A stretch of DNA of 9,021 bases from CAZJUO01 sp964549245 (GCA_964549245.1 CAZJUO010000050.1:1-9021), one strand, 5' to 3'; counted from the first letter of the stretch, positions 1-6,389 are shown. Translations and numbers: made by a program. The notes: generated by a model not told the origin, from the sequence alone.

Positions 1-435
1 CGACGCATCCGTTACAGTATAGACAGGGTTTACAAAGAAATGGGTACCCGCCATTAATTTATATTTATCTGCTACTGGCTGAAAGAATTCTTCCACTAAT
101 TCTTGCTTACCTCCTTTTTTACCCAAATTGCACATGGCAATTTCAGCATGACAGACTAAAAAGAATATTTTTATTGCATCAACATCTTCATGATTATCTC
201 GTCTCAGTGTATCGAGAAAGTCGCAGATTTTCACAGCTTTGGCGATTTTAGCAAACAAATAGAAGATTACCCGCTGGTCAACATAATCAAGGGTTATTAT
301 TTTATCAAATAAATTATTTGCTTCGACGTCAAACTTTTGGAAGAAAGAAATTATTTCTTTCTTACTATTTTTCCAAGTGTTTAGTTGCTCTGATTGCCAT
401 TTCTTCTCCAATGAGTCCGTTTTGTTTAAAGTCAT
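1..435 (-). CDS. Hypothetical protein, 5' part only (runs off left edge)
   Basis: An open frame begins at ATG 435-433 and stays open for 145 codons to base 1, so the C-terminus lies outside the window. The protein starts MTLNKTDSLEKKWQSEQ and continues with charged and aromatic stretches that look mainly alpha-helical (for example DQRVIFYLFAKIAKAVKICD and IKIFFLVCHAEIAMCNLGKK). It has no signal peptide, no clear membrane segment and no catalytic motif I can name; an RHxxxH-type HEPN motif was looked for and not seen. Its lysine content and AT-rich codons match the neighbouring genes, which supports real coding. A TATAAT -10 box lies 23 nt upstream of the start. The only Shine-Dalgarno-like bases (AGGAT, 448-452) are 12 nt from the ATG and near the predicted transcript start, so initiation may use a very short leader. 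Function unknown. Confidence 0.75.
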   Translation of the reverse strand, partial: MTLNKTDSLEKKWQSEQLNTWKNSKKEIISFFQKFDVEANNLFDKIITLDYVDQRVIFYLFAKIAKAVKICDFLDTLRRDNHEDVDAIKIFFLVCHAEIAMCNLGKKGGKQELVEEFFQPVADKYKLMAGTHFFVNPVYTVTDAS

Positions 436-457
436 ATTTTTTATTTAATCCTATTTA

Positions 458-487
458 ATTATACTGCCAATAAATGGAATAAAACAA
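458..487 (-). promoter_or_regulatory. Promoter of the left-edge hypothetical gene
   Basis: On the minus strand a perfect TATAAT (463-458) is preceded by TTGTTT (487-482) with an 18-nt spacer. The predicted start is near 451, about 15 nt before the ATG at 435. The -35 box overlaps the base of the terminator hairpin at 481-519, so termination of the tRNA transcript and initiation of this gene share DNA. Confidence 0.55.
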
Positions 488-519
488 CAACGGCCTACTA
501 AAGCCGCTGGTGTTTTTTT
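481..519 (-). terminator. Terminator downstream of tRNA-Ser (probably bidirectional)
   Basis: Read on the minus strand, CAGCGGC pairs with GCCGTTG (one G-U pair) across an 8-nt loop. After one mismatch, AACA pairs with TGTT, and TTTTATT follows. It lies downstream of the tRNA-Ser gene on the same strand. In the plus direction the same hairpin, with one extra mismatch, is followed by seven T residues (513-519), so it could also stop plus-strand transcription. Confidence 0.6.
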
Positions 520-599
520 GGTTGTCGACGTTTTTCCTATCGGGGCGATCCGAGGGCTTTTTAGGCATGTGGGTCACGTCCGATAAAAAATAGTCGATC

Positions 600-687
600 C
601 GGAGGGTGTGAGATTCGAACTCACGAAGGGCTATTCACCCTTACTTGCTTTCCAAGCAAGCGCACTAGACCACTATGCGAACCCTCC
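600..687 (-). tRNA. tRNA-Ser (anticodon GGA)
   Basis: A complete 88-nt class II tRNA on the minus strand that reads UCC/UCU serine codons. The acceptor stem GGAGGGT (687-681) pairs with ACCCTCC (607-601), with discriminator G at 600. The D stem is GCAT/GTGC. The anticodon stem CTTGC/GCAAG closes the loop TTGGAAA, giving anticodon GGA. The long variable arm, typical of tRNA-Ser, has the stem AAGGG/CCCTT. The T arm is GTGAG-TTCGAAT-CTCAC. No CCA is encoded (599-597 read GAT on the minus strand), so CCA must be added after transcription. The intact D loop carries GTGGTC, as expected for tRNA-Ser. Confidence 0.96.
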
Positions 688-718
688 GAACAGCACTAAA
701 CTCAAATACACTAGCTTG

Positions 719-756
719 CCCCGCATCTAACGAACGAAGTGAGGTATGGTGCGGGG
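719..756. repeat. 38-nt palindromic element next to tRNA-Ser
   Basis: CCCCGCATC (719-727) pairs with GGTGCGGGG (748-756) as a 9-bp stem with one G-T wobble (on the plus-strand reading) and a 20-nt centre containing CGAACGAAGTGAG. It lies between the tRNA-Ser and the truncated tRNA copy and ends exactly where the copy's homology stops. It has no U-tract, so it is not a standard terminator. It resembles a REP-like mobile palindrome or a processing hairpin. Only one copy is in the window. Confidence 0.5.
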
Positions 757-775
757 ACCACTATGCGACCTCTCT
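756..775 (-). pseudogene. 5' remnant of a second tRNA-Ser
   Basis: On the minus strand, bases 775-756 match the first 20 nt of the tRNA-Ser at 687-600 at 17 of 20 positions, with 13 identical bases in a row (GCATAGTGGTC core). The homology stops in the D loop, where the palindrome at 719-756 begins. The would-be acceptor strand AGAGAGG has no matching CCTCTCT downstream, so the rest of the tRNA is gone. It lies just downstream of a tRNA-type promoter (789-816), so it will still be transcribed as the leader of the intact tRNA. Confidence 0.55.
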
Positions 776-788
776 ATTAAATTAAAAA

Positions 789-816
789 ATTACACCACAA
801 TACTGCCCAATGTCAA
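789..816 (-). promoter_or_regulatory. Promoter of the tRNA-Ser locus
   Basis: Minus strand: consensus TTGACA (816-811), a 16-nt spacer, then TGTAAT (794-789; five of six to TATAAT). The predicted start is around 782, about 7 nt before the tRNA remnant and about 95 nt before the intact tRNA. No closer good promoter was seen for the intact tRNA. It is arranged back to back with the plus-strand promoter at 859-886. Confidence 0.6.
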
Positions 817-858
817 TATAGCATACCATTTATCAGGCTAAAAGCAAAATACCTGCAC

Positions 859-886
859 TTGACATCGTATTAATAAATGATACAAT
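859..886 (+). promoter_or_regulatory. Strong sigma70-type promoter of the 893-1314 unit
   Basis: Consensus TTGACA (859-864), a 16-nt spacer, then TACAAT (881-886; five of six). The predicted transcript start is near 893. This is one of the best-matching promoters in the window and drives the only plus-strand unit. Confidence 0.75.
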
Positions 887-919
887 ACTCCCGTAACACA
901 GGTGTGGGAGGAACGCTGT

Positions 920-1222
920 ATGTACTTTATAATGTGTCTTTTTTTGCTGATAGGTTCGCCTATGAGCGAAAATACGCATGAACAATTCATGCAGATACCA
1001 CCATACTTGCCCTTTCTACCGGATGATCAGAGCGATCATGATGGTAGACAGCCGGTCGACCAAGCTATACTAATTTGGGCTTCTACAGCTCCAAATAACG
1101 ATGGTCTGGTCGCCAGATCTTTTCTTGCTTACTCAAGGGCCCTATACCGGGGCTACGAGTACCTTATTGTCCCACCATGGACAGAAGATGTTTTCCGGCT
1201 CACCGGCGGGCAGCTATGGTAG
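920..1222 (+). CDS. Possible 100-aa orphan protein
   Basis: ATG 920 is preceded by GGGAGG (906-911) at 8-nt spacing, about 27 nt after the predicted transcript start, so this start is preferred over the in-frame GTG at 902. A later in-frame ATG at 962 would give 86 aa but has a poor ribosome site. The N-terminus MYFIMCLFLLIGSPMS is hydrophobic but lacks the basic residues of a normal signal peptide. The rest is proline- and aromatic-rich (IPPYLPFLP, YEYLIVPPW) and matches no family I know. There is no lysine in 100 residues, which is odd beside the lysine-rich neighbours. The frame also coincides with a series of RNA hairpins. It may be a small orphan gene, a horizontally acquired gene, or a chance frame within a structured RNA. 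Confidence 0.45.
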   Translation: MYFIMCLFLLIGSPMSENTHEQFMQIPPYLPFLPDDQSDHDGRQPVDQAILIWASTAPNNDGLVARSFLAYSRALYRGYEYLIVPPWTEDVFRLTGGQLW

Positions 1223-1280
1223 GCGGGACTCTTGTAAAAGCCTTTTTTCAAATAGGTTGAGTCTCGCCGTAAACAAAATA

Positions 1281-1314
1281 AGGACGATGTTTATTAACAT
1301 CGTCCTCTTTTTTT
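1281..1314 (+). terminator. Strong rho-independent terminator of the 893-1314 unit
   Basis: AGGACGATGTT (1281-1291) and AACATCGTCCT (1296-1306) form a perfect 11-bp stem with loop TATT, followed by C and seven T (1308-1314). In the minus direction the stem is followed by TATTTTG and starts 11 nt after the helicase stop codon, so it probably also ends the convergent helicase transcript. Confidence 0.9.
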
Positions 1315-1325
1315 CTTTGGTTATA

Positions 1326-3698
1326 TCAGACGCGTATTTTTATATAACGACCATTCTCCTTAATATAGTCCATAATACGTCTAAATAATTGCCTGATGTG
1401 CTCATGCTTGCATTCCAGGAATGTTTCGGAATTGGCTATAATGACAAGCCGGTTTTCAGCACGGGACATGGCTACGCGAAGACGATTTACATTTTCATTA
1501 AAACCGATCTCGTGGCCACTATTGGAACGCACAAAGCTTATAACAATCACTTTCCGCTGGCTACCCTGGAAAGCGTCAACGGTGTTGATCATGCCTTCCA
1601 AGAGTTCCTCCAGCAGTTCATTCATTTTTTCGATTATTTTCTTTTGCTCTTCTTCATTCCGCTCTTCTGCCAGGTCGTTCCATTGCTCCAAACCCAGCGA
1701 CTCGGCCATTACTTGGCGTAAACTGGCTAACCGCGTATTGAACAGAATTTCCTGTCGCAACTTAGCACGCACTAGATTGATCTGGCCTCGGTATGGCGTG
1801 ATCCCGGCAATTTCATTCGGCCTCAAACCTGCTGCCAAACGATTAACGATACAGCTAACCATGATATTAGCCTCTCGATGATTGCAAAAAGAGGTATATG
1901 CTGGGGCCTCTCCATTGTCTTTAGCTTGAACCGTATCATACATCATGACCAAACCATTATCCGCTGGATCGAAACGCCCGGATATCAGCCTTCCACCGTA
2001 GAACAAATCACTGACCAACCTGCAAATTACCGGCAACGAGCGCCGGTTAATCCCCAAGAGGCTCTGCGGTAACCATTGCTCCAATAGAATACAGTTGAAC
2101 CAGCCTTGGCTAAAGTAGCCAATCTCTTCGGCAGTAAAACTGCAAGCAGCTAAATGTTTTTTAGCGTCAGGGGAAATATCGATATTGCCCAGCTGGTCAG
2201 GGTCCCCCACAAAAACTACTTTTTCTTTGGCCGCGTTAACAATGGGCAGCAGCTCATACATAAAACCGCGGGAAGCCTCGTCAACAAAGGCAATATCGAT
2301 GCCAAAACCCTTTTTTCGCTTCAATCTCTGCAAGGTCTTATCGATCATAAACGAAGTCATGGTACAGGCTATGACAACTGGTTTACCTGACCGGATTCTG
2401 GCCACTATAGCATCAACTTCCCGTTTAACTAGCCACAAGCCCTCTGCCAAATTATCAGGATTAAATCGCTTTGACCGATGGAACCGCAACCCCTTGTCAG
2501 TAATGTTTGATTTGCTATTACCCAGCCGAAAAATGGTTTCGTCGTCCTCTAACTGTTTGGCTACTTCTACCATTACATTATCAAGTCCCTGGTTGCTGTG
2601 AGAAACCAATAGTATCACTTTATTGGAAACGGCAAATTGCTTAACCCCAAGCGAGGTTACCATGGTTTTGCCGGTTCCGGCCGGTCCTTGGATAATGCTG
2701 ATGGTGCGTCTTCCCATCATATCAGCCATAGCCGCAGTCTGTGAGGCATCCTGATTGAGCATGCGCCATTGGGGTTTGGTCAGATAAAGATGCCGTAAAG
2801 GCTGGTGCGTGTTGTTGCCGGTAACCCCTGACATTACCATCAAGGGAAGAGAATGGATGCCCGGTTTAAGAATTGCTTCTGTCGCTTCCTGGTACTGCCC
2901 GACTAACTTTTTTCTTACATCTACGGAAAACGTTTGAAAACTATTTACCCGCTCTCGCTTCAATTTCCAAGGGAACCTGATGATAATAGTCTCCTCGTTA
3001 GCAAACTCAACCGTTCCACTCTCTGTGCTTCCGATACGGGTATGAAAGGTAACTAGGCTCTCTTCAGCCAATACTGGTAACCCGCGATGAATGAATTCAT
3101 AGCTCATGGGCAAGGTAACTTTTTTGATGTGCTTTACTTTTTTGGGGTAATCAAAAGCGCATTCAAACTGCCTCCTGCCGACTTCATCCAGCCATTGCGC
3201 GTACCATTCAAGGTACTTGCCCGACATGCGTCCCATGGCGCCATACAGCCAAGCCAAATCGTCAGCAGTATCAAGATAGTATGGCCGTTCACTCGCCTTA
3301 TGAAAGTGGATCTCACTATCATACACCGGTAAAATCCTCGCTTGACGTTTCAATGGACGCCCAATTAATGAAAGGAATTCCTGCCAGCTTTGAAAATAAC
3401 ATACCTGCCAATCATCCGCTCCGTATACCACTGTTATGCGCGGCGTAAAATTCTTTTTACCGCCAGAGCAAACCACCACTTGAGCACTGGGAAAGTGCTC
3501 TTTCAACGGCGTGGCAACCCTATCTACTCCTTCATTGACCACCATGATTAATTGCTGGTCTGGTTTGAGCTTTTCATATCGGCCTGGTTCACGCATCAAA
3601 AACCTGATGCCCGCTCGCTGTAATTGTTTGGTATATATATTATGCCCGCGTGACACCACCAAAACACGTTCGAATTGAAATGCTGTTGTCTTTGACAA
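1326..3698 (-). CDS. UPF1/DNA2-like superfamily 1 helicase
   Basis: A 790-aa ATP-dependent nucleic-acid helicase of the SF1B UPF1/DNA2/NAM7 type. Motifs in order: Walker A GPAGTGKT (338-345); motif Ia-like LLVSHSNQGLDNV (363-375); motif II DEAS (473-476); motif III VVFVGDPDQLG (494-504); the QYRMHP-like segment as INRRSLP (550-556); TPYRGQ (634-639); motif V TVDAFQGSQ (706-714); motif VI NRLRVAMSRA (738-747). All core ATPase motifs are intact. Residues 1-320 form an N-terminal region I cannot assign. Residues about 645-703 form a charged, probably helical insertion before motif V. The start is TTG 3698, because AAGGAG (3713-3708) lies 9 nt upstream and no ATG fits. The gene is monocistronic with its own promoter. 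Substrate (DNA or RNA) and role cannot be told; members act in RNA decay, replication or phage defence. Confidence 0.93.
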   Translation of the reverse strand: MSKTTAFQFERVLVVSRGHNIYTKQLQRAGIRFLMREPGRYEKLKPDQQLIMVVNEGVDRVATPLKEHFPSAQVVVCSGGKKNFTPRITVVYGADDWQVCYFQSWQEFLSLIGRPLKRQARILPVYDSEIHFHKASERPYYLDTADDLAWLYGAMGRMSGKYLEWYAQWLDEVGRRQFECAFDYPKKVKHIKKVTLPMSYEFIHRGLPVLAEESLVTFHTRIGSTESGTVEFANEETIIIRFPWKLKRERVNSFQTFSVDVRKKLVGQYQEATEAILKPGIHSLPLMVMSGVTGNNTHQPLRHLYLTKPQWRMLNQDASQTAAMADMMGRRTISIIQGPAGTGKTMVTSLGVKQFAVSNKVILLVSHSNQGLDNVMVEVAKQLEDDETIFRLGNSKSNITDKGLRFHRSKRFNPDNLAEGLWLVKREVDAIVARIRSGKPVVIACTMTSFMIDKTLQRLKRKKGFGIDIAFVDEASRGFMYELLPIVNAAKEKVVFVGDPDQLGNIDISPDAKKHLAACSFTAEEIGYFSQGWFNCILLEQWLPQSLLGINRRSLPVICRLVSDLFYGGRLISGRFDPADNGLVMMYDTVQAKDNGEAPAYTSFCNHREANIMVSCIVNRLAAGLRPNEIAGITPYRGQINLVRAKLRQEILFNTRLASLRQVMAESLGLEQWNDLAEERNEEEQKKIIEKMNELLEELLEGMINTVDAFQGSQRKVIVISFVRSNSGHEIGFNENVNRLRVAMSRAENRLVIIANSETFLECKHEHIRQLFRRIMDYIKENGRYIKIRV

Positions 3699-3738
3699 TT
3701 GTATACTCTCCTTTTTTTATTAAAGAACTAATTCAAGG

Positions 3739-3768
3739 ATTTTAACACTCGTTGGGGGGATATGTCAA
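3739..3768 (-). promoter_or_regulatory. Promoter of the helicase gene
   Basis: Minus strand: consensus TTGACA (3768-3763), an 18-nt spacer, then TAAAAT (3744-3739; five of six). Transcription would start near 3732, giving a leader of about 34 nt that contains the AAGGAG site at 3713-3708. The -35 box begins 3 nt after the U-tract of the upstream gene's terminator. Confidence 0.75.
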
Positions 3769-3770
3769 CC

Positions 3771-3799
3771 AAAAAGGCGATTATAATGATAACCGCCTT
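3771..3799 (-). terminator. Terminator of the PEP synthase gene
   Basis: Minus strand: AAGGCG, one mismatch, TTAT, loop CATT, ATAA, one mismatch, CGCC, then TTTTT. It lies 26 nt after the PEP synthase stop codon and immediately before the helicase promoter. Confidence 0.8.
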
Positions 3800-3824
3800 G
3801 TCTGGCATATATAAATGTTGTTTT

Positions 3825-6284
3825 TTACTTTTTTCTGCCCATGCGTTTTTCGGTTTTGAGAATATCCAGGGTAGTTTTGATAACCGTATCCGGTATCAAA
3901 GACATGCTATCGATGTGTTCCTTGGTAATAAAACGGGCGAATTCCGGATAATCTGACGGCGCCTGCCCGCAAATGCCGATCTTGCATTTGTTTTTACGGG
4001 CTATGCGGATAACCTGTGCGACCAGGTTTTTAACGGCCTCATTCCGTTCATCATAGACATGCGCTACCAGCTGCGAATCTCGGTCTACGCCAAGCGTTAG
4101 CTGGGTTAAATCATTAGTGCCGATGGAAAAGCCGTCAAATATTTTTGAAAACTCTTCGGCCAATATTACATTGGAAGGAATTTCGCACATGACATACAGC
4201 TCAAGTCCTTTCTTGCCGCGCTCAAGTCCGTATTTTTTCATTATGCCCTGTACCTTTTTTCCTTCCTCGACCGTACGGCAGAACGGCACCATGACCTTCA
4301 AATTTGTTAAACCCATAACTTCGCGTACCCGGCGGATAGCCTCACACTCCAAAGCAAAGGCCTTTTCATAATTCTGGTCATAATACCGGGAAGCGCCCCG
4401 CCAGCCAATCATCGGATTTTCCTCTTCTGGCTCAAAATATTTGCCGCCGACAAGGTTGGCGTATTCGTTGGTTTTAAAATCCGATAAGCGCAATATAACG
4501 TCCTTAGGATAAAAAGCTGAGGCAATGCGGGCGATGCCCTCTGACAGTTTTTGGATGTAATATTCCGGTTTTGATGCAAAACCGTAGGTCATTTCTTCAA
4601 TGGTTTTCCGCTCACTGGCGTCCTCAACCTTTTTAAAATTCAATAAAGCTAAAGGGTGCACTTTGATATACGAAGTGATGATAAATTCCTCACGGGCCAA
4701 ACCGACGCCGTCATTGGGAATAAAGGAATCAGAGAAAGCTGTTTCTGGGTTGCCGACATTCATCATGATTTTTGTCTTCGGCCGTCCCAATTTTTTCAAA
4801 TTTGTACGGCGCACTTTAAAGGGCAGCTCCCCGCTGTATACATATCCCCGCTCTCCTTCCGCGCAGGAAACAGTAACCGATTTCACCGAATGCAAATCCT
4901 CGGTTCCGCTGCCTGTCCCTACGATACAGGGTACGCCCAACTCGCGGGAAATAATTGCCGCATGGCAGGTTCGACCACCCGAGTTGGTGACGATAGCCGC
5001 GGCTTTTTTCATGATCGGTTCCCAATCCGGATCAGTCATTTCAGTAACCAGCACCTGCCCCTCTTTAAACTTATGGATATCTTTTACATCCTTGATGACA
5101 TTGACTTCTCCTACACCGATTTTTGAACCAACCGATGATCCCTCGGTTAAAACTTTGCCCCGTTTTTCCAGCACATATGTTTCTAACATATTTGGGTCGC
5201 GCTGGCTTGCTACGGTTTCCGGACGAGCCTGTACGATAAACAATTCCTTGGTCCGGCCATCCTTGGCCCATTCCATATCCATAGGTTTAAAACGCTTGGC
5301 TTTTTTGGAATAATGTTCTTCGATAATCATCGCCCACTTGGCCAACTGCAGTATTTCCTTATCTGACAGTGCATATTTCTTCTGGTCATCTTTGGGCACT
5401 CTGATGTTTTTTACTGGCTTTGTATCATCAACCGAATAGACCATTTTGATATCTTTGACCCCTAGTTGCTTGCCAATGACTGATTTGTACCCTTTTTTCA
5501 AAGTCGGTTTGTGGACATAATATTCATCAGGGGTTACCGCGCCTTGCACGATATTCTCCCCAAGGCCATATGAAGCGTTGATCAACACCGCATCGCGAAA
5601 ACCTGACTCTGTATCGATAGAAAACATTACCCCCGACGAGGCCAGATCAGCCCGTACCATTTTTTGTATAGTAATAGAGAGTGCCACTTCGAAGTGATCA
5701 AACCCTTTGGTTTCCCGATAGGAAATAGCGCGATTGGTAAACAACGAGGCAAAACAAGCTTTACAAGCCTCAATAATGGCATGGGGGCCTGAAATATTCA
5801 GGTACGTCTCTTGCTGGCCGGCAAAGGAAGCGTCTGGCAAATCTTCAGCCGTAGCCGAGGACCGCACCGCCACATCAAGATTTGAAGTTTTATACTGCTT
5901 TGATAACTGCTTGTATGATTTGATAATCTCTTCTTCCAACTCTTTAGGGAATTCCGCATGCAAAATAGTCTCGCGTATCTTGGCACCGCGGCTATATAAA
6001 TTGCGCAAATTGCCGGTATCAAGCCCTTTTAAAATATCCTTAATCTCCTCTTCTATGCCCGCTTTTTCCAGCAGGTAGCGATAGGCGTACGCCGTGATGG
6101 CAAATCCGTTGGGAATCTTCACGCCTGCAGCGGATAATTCCCGGTGCATCTCCCCCAAAGAAGCGTTTTTACCACCCACTAACGAGACATCACCGATCGA
6201 AATTTCATTAAACCAGAGAATAAATTTTTTCGTTTTGGGATTCCGCTTGGCTTTAGAGCGTTTTATTTTTTTCTTTTTTGGCAT
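3825..6284 (-). CDS. ppsA: Phosphoenolpyruvate synthase (pyruvate, water dikinase)
   Basis: An 819-aa cytoplasmic enzyme that converts pyruvate, ATP and water to phosphoenolpyruvate, AMP and phosphate, the gluconeogenic entry step. The order is that of the family. An N-terminal ATP-grasp nucleotide-binding domain covers about 20-365, with VGGKNASLGEM, AVRSSATAEDLPDASFAGQ and the end FIVQARPET. The swivelling phosphohistidine domain has GGRTCHAAI, with the catalytic His at 441. A C-terminal PEP/pyruvate TIM barrel has NPMIGWRGASRY, MVPFCRTVEEG, FDGFSIGTNDLTQLTLGVDRD and GICGQAPSDYP, with the catalytic Cys at 772. Start ATG 6284 is chosen because the GTG at 6329 lies within the likely promoter. 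No clear Shine-Dalgarno precedes ATG 6284. The first 20 residues (MPKKKKIKRSKAKR...) are a basic tail absent from E. coli PpsA (792 aa). PPDK is less likely given the length and context. Confidence 0.96.
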   Translation of the reverse strand: MPKKKKIKRSKAKRNPKTKKFILWFNEISIGDVSLVGGKNASLGEMHRELSAAGVKIPNGFAITAYAYRYLLEKAGIEEEIKDILKGLDTGNLRNLYSRGAKIRETILHAEFPKELEEEIIKSYKQLSKQYKTSNLDVAVRSSATAEDLPDASFAGQQETYLNISGPHAIIEACKACFASLFTNRAISYRETKGFDHFEVALSITIQKMVRADLASSGVMFSIDTESGFRDAVLINASYGLGENIVQGAVTPDEYYVHKPTLKKGYKSVIGKQLGVKDIKMVYSVDDTKPVKNIRVPKDDQKKYALSDKEILQLAKWAMIIEEHYSKKAKRFKPMDMEWAKDGRTKELFIVQARPETVASQRDPNMLETYVLEKRGKVLTEGSSVGSKIGVGEVNVIKDVKDIHKFKEGQVLVTEMTDPDWEPIMKKAAAIVTNSGGRTCHAAIISRELGVPCIVGTGSGTEDLHSVKSVTVSCAEGERGYVYSGELPFKVRRTNLKKLGRPKTKIMMNVGNPETAFSDSFIPNDGVGLAREEFIITSYIKVHPLALLNFKKVEDASERKTIEEMTYGFASKPEYYIQKLSEGIARIASAFYPKDVILRLSDFKTNEYANLVGGKYFEPEEENPMIGWRGASRYYDQNYEKAFALECEAIRRVREVMGLTNLKVMVPFCRTVEEGKKVQGIMKKYGLERGKKGLELYVMCEIPSNVILAEEFSKIFDGFSIGTNDLTQLTLGVDRDSQLVAHVYDERNEAVKNLVAQVIRIARKNKCKIGICGQAPSDYPEFARFITKEHIDSMSLIPDTVIKTTLDILKTEKRMGRKK

Positions 6285-6319
6285 AAGGTAATGATTAATT
6301 ATTTGTAAAATACTTATAT

Positions 6320-6349
6320 AGTATAACACAAAAAACCCGAAAACGAAAA
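6320..6349 (-). promoter_or_regulatory. Possible promoter of the PEP synthase gene
   Basis: Minus strand: TATACT (6325-6320; five of six) with a weak -35 TTTTCG (6349-6344) at 18 nt. It would give a leader of about 28 nt. No terminator was seen between this point and the upstream DUF4870-like gene, so read-through from that gene is also possible. Confidence 0.4.
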
Positions 6350-6389
6350 AGTCCCGAGTCTTTTGTTATAATTGCAAACTAGTAGGTTT

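Larger units (their letters stand above)
893..1314 (+). ncRNA. Candidate structured RNA transcript (hairpin-rich), alternative to the ORF inside it
   Basis: A discrete transcript of about 420 nt is bounded by the promoter at 859-886 and the terminator at 1281-1314. It contains a run of local hairpins: ATAGG-TTCG-CCTAT (950-963); GCATGAA-CAA-TTCATGC (976-992); CTACC/GGTAG enclosing ATGATC/GATCAT (1016-1047); GGTCTGG-TCG-CCAGATC with one G-U (1103-1119); CCGG-CTCA-CCGG (1195-1206); and GGCGGGACTC/GAGTCTCGCC with one G-U (1222-1268). This is more than I would expect by chance in an ordinary gene. I checked for tmRNA and RNase P RNA signatures and did not find them. The family is unknown, and the proposal rests on pairing seen by eye without covariation. 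Confidence 0.4.

Noticed and set aside
545..557. Imperfect copy of the tRNA-Ser 3' end (CGATCCGAGGG) downstream of the tRNA, as an attachment site
   Set aside because: Only about 11 bp and imperfect, with no integrase or element between the copies.
902..919. GTG 902 as start of the small plus-strand ORF
   Set aside because: It lies before the GGGAGG site that is correctly spaced for ATG 920.
893..1314. tmRNA or RNase P RNA
   Set aside because: No tRNA-like 3' end with TTCGA and CCA, and none of the conserved RNase P core sequences (GAGGAAAGTCC, ACAGAA) were found.
1326..1328. TGA read as a sense codon, as in Gracilibacteria-type codes
   Set aside because: TGA ends the helicase just after motif VI and a terminator follows 11 nt later; the other genes read normally with code 11.
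1101..1388. 95-codon plus-strand frame overlapping the 920-1222 ORF and the terminator
   Set aside because: It has no ribosome site, runs through an 11-bp terminator and overlaps the helicase 3' end.
1396..1881. Long plus-strand frames opposite the helicase gene (also 2185-2601)
   Set aside because: Antisense shadows of a gene with clear helicase motifs; low-complexity serine-rich products.
4600..5313. 237-codon plus-strand frame opposite PEP synthase
   Set aside because: Antisense shadow; the minus strand carries the whole conserved enzyme.
6285..6329. GTG 6329 as start of PEP synthase
   Set aside because: It would place the start within the likely -10 region and add 15 residues unlike the family; ATG 6284 is favoured.
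6330..6389. Terminator between the DUF4870-like gene and PEP synthase
   Set aside because: T-rich runs are present but no stem longer than 5 bp could be formed.
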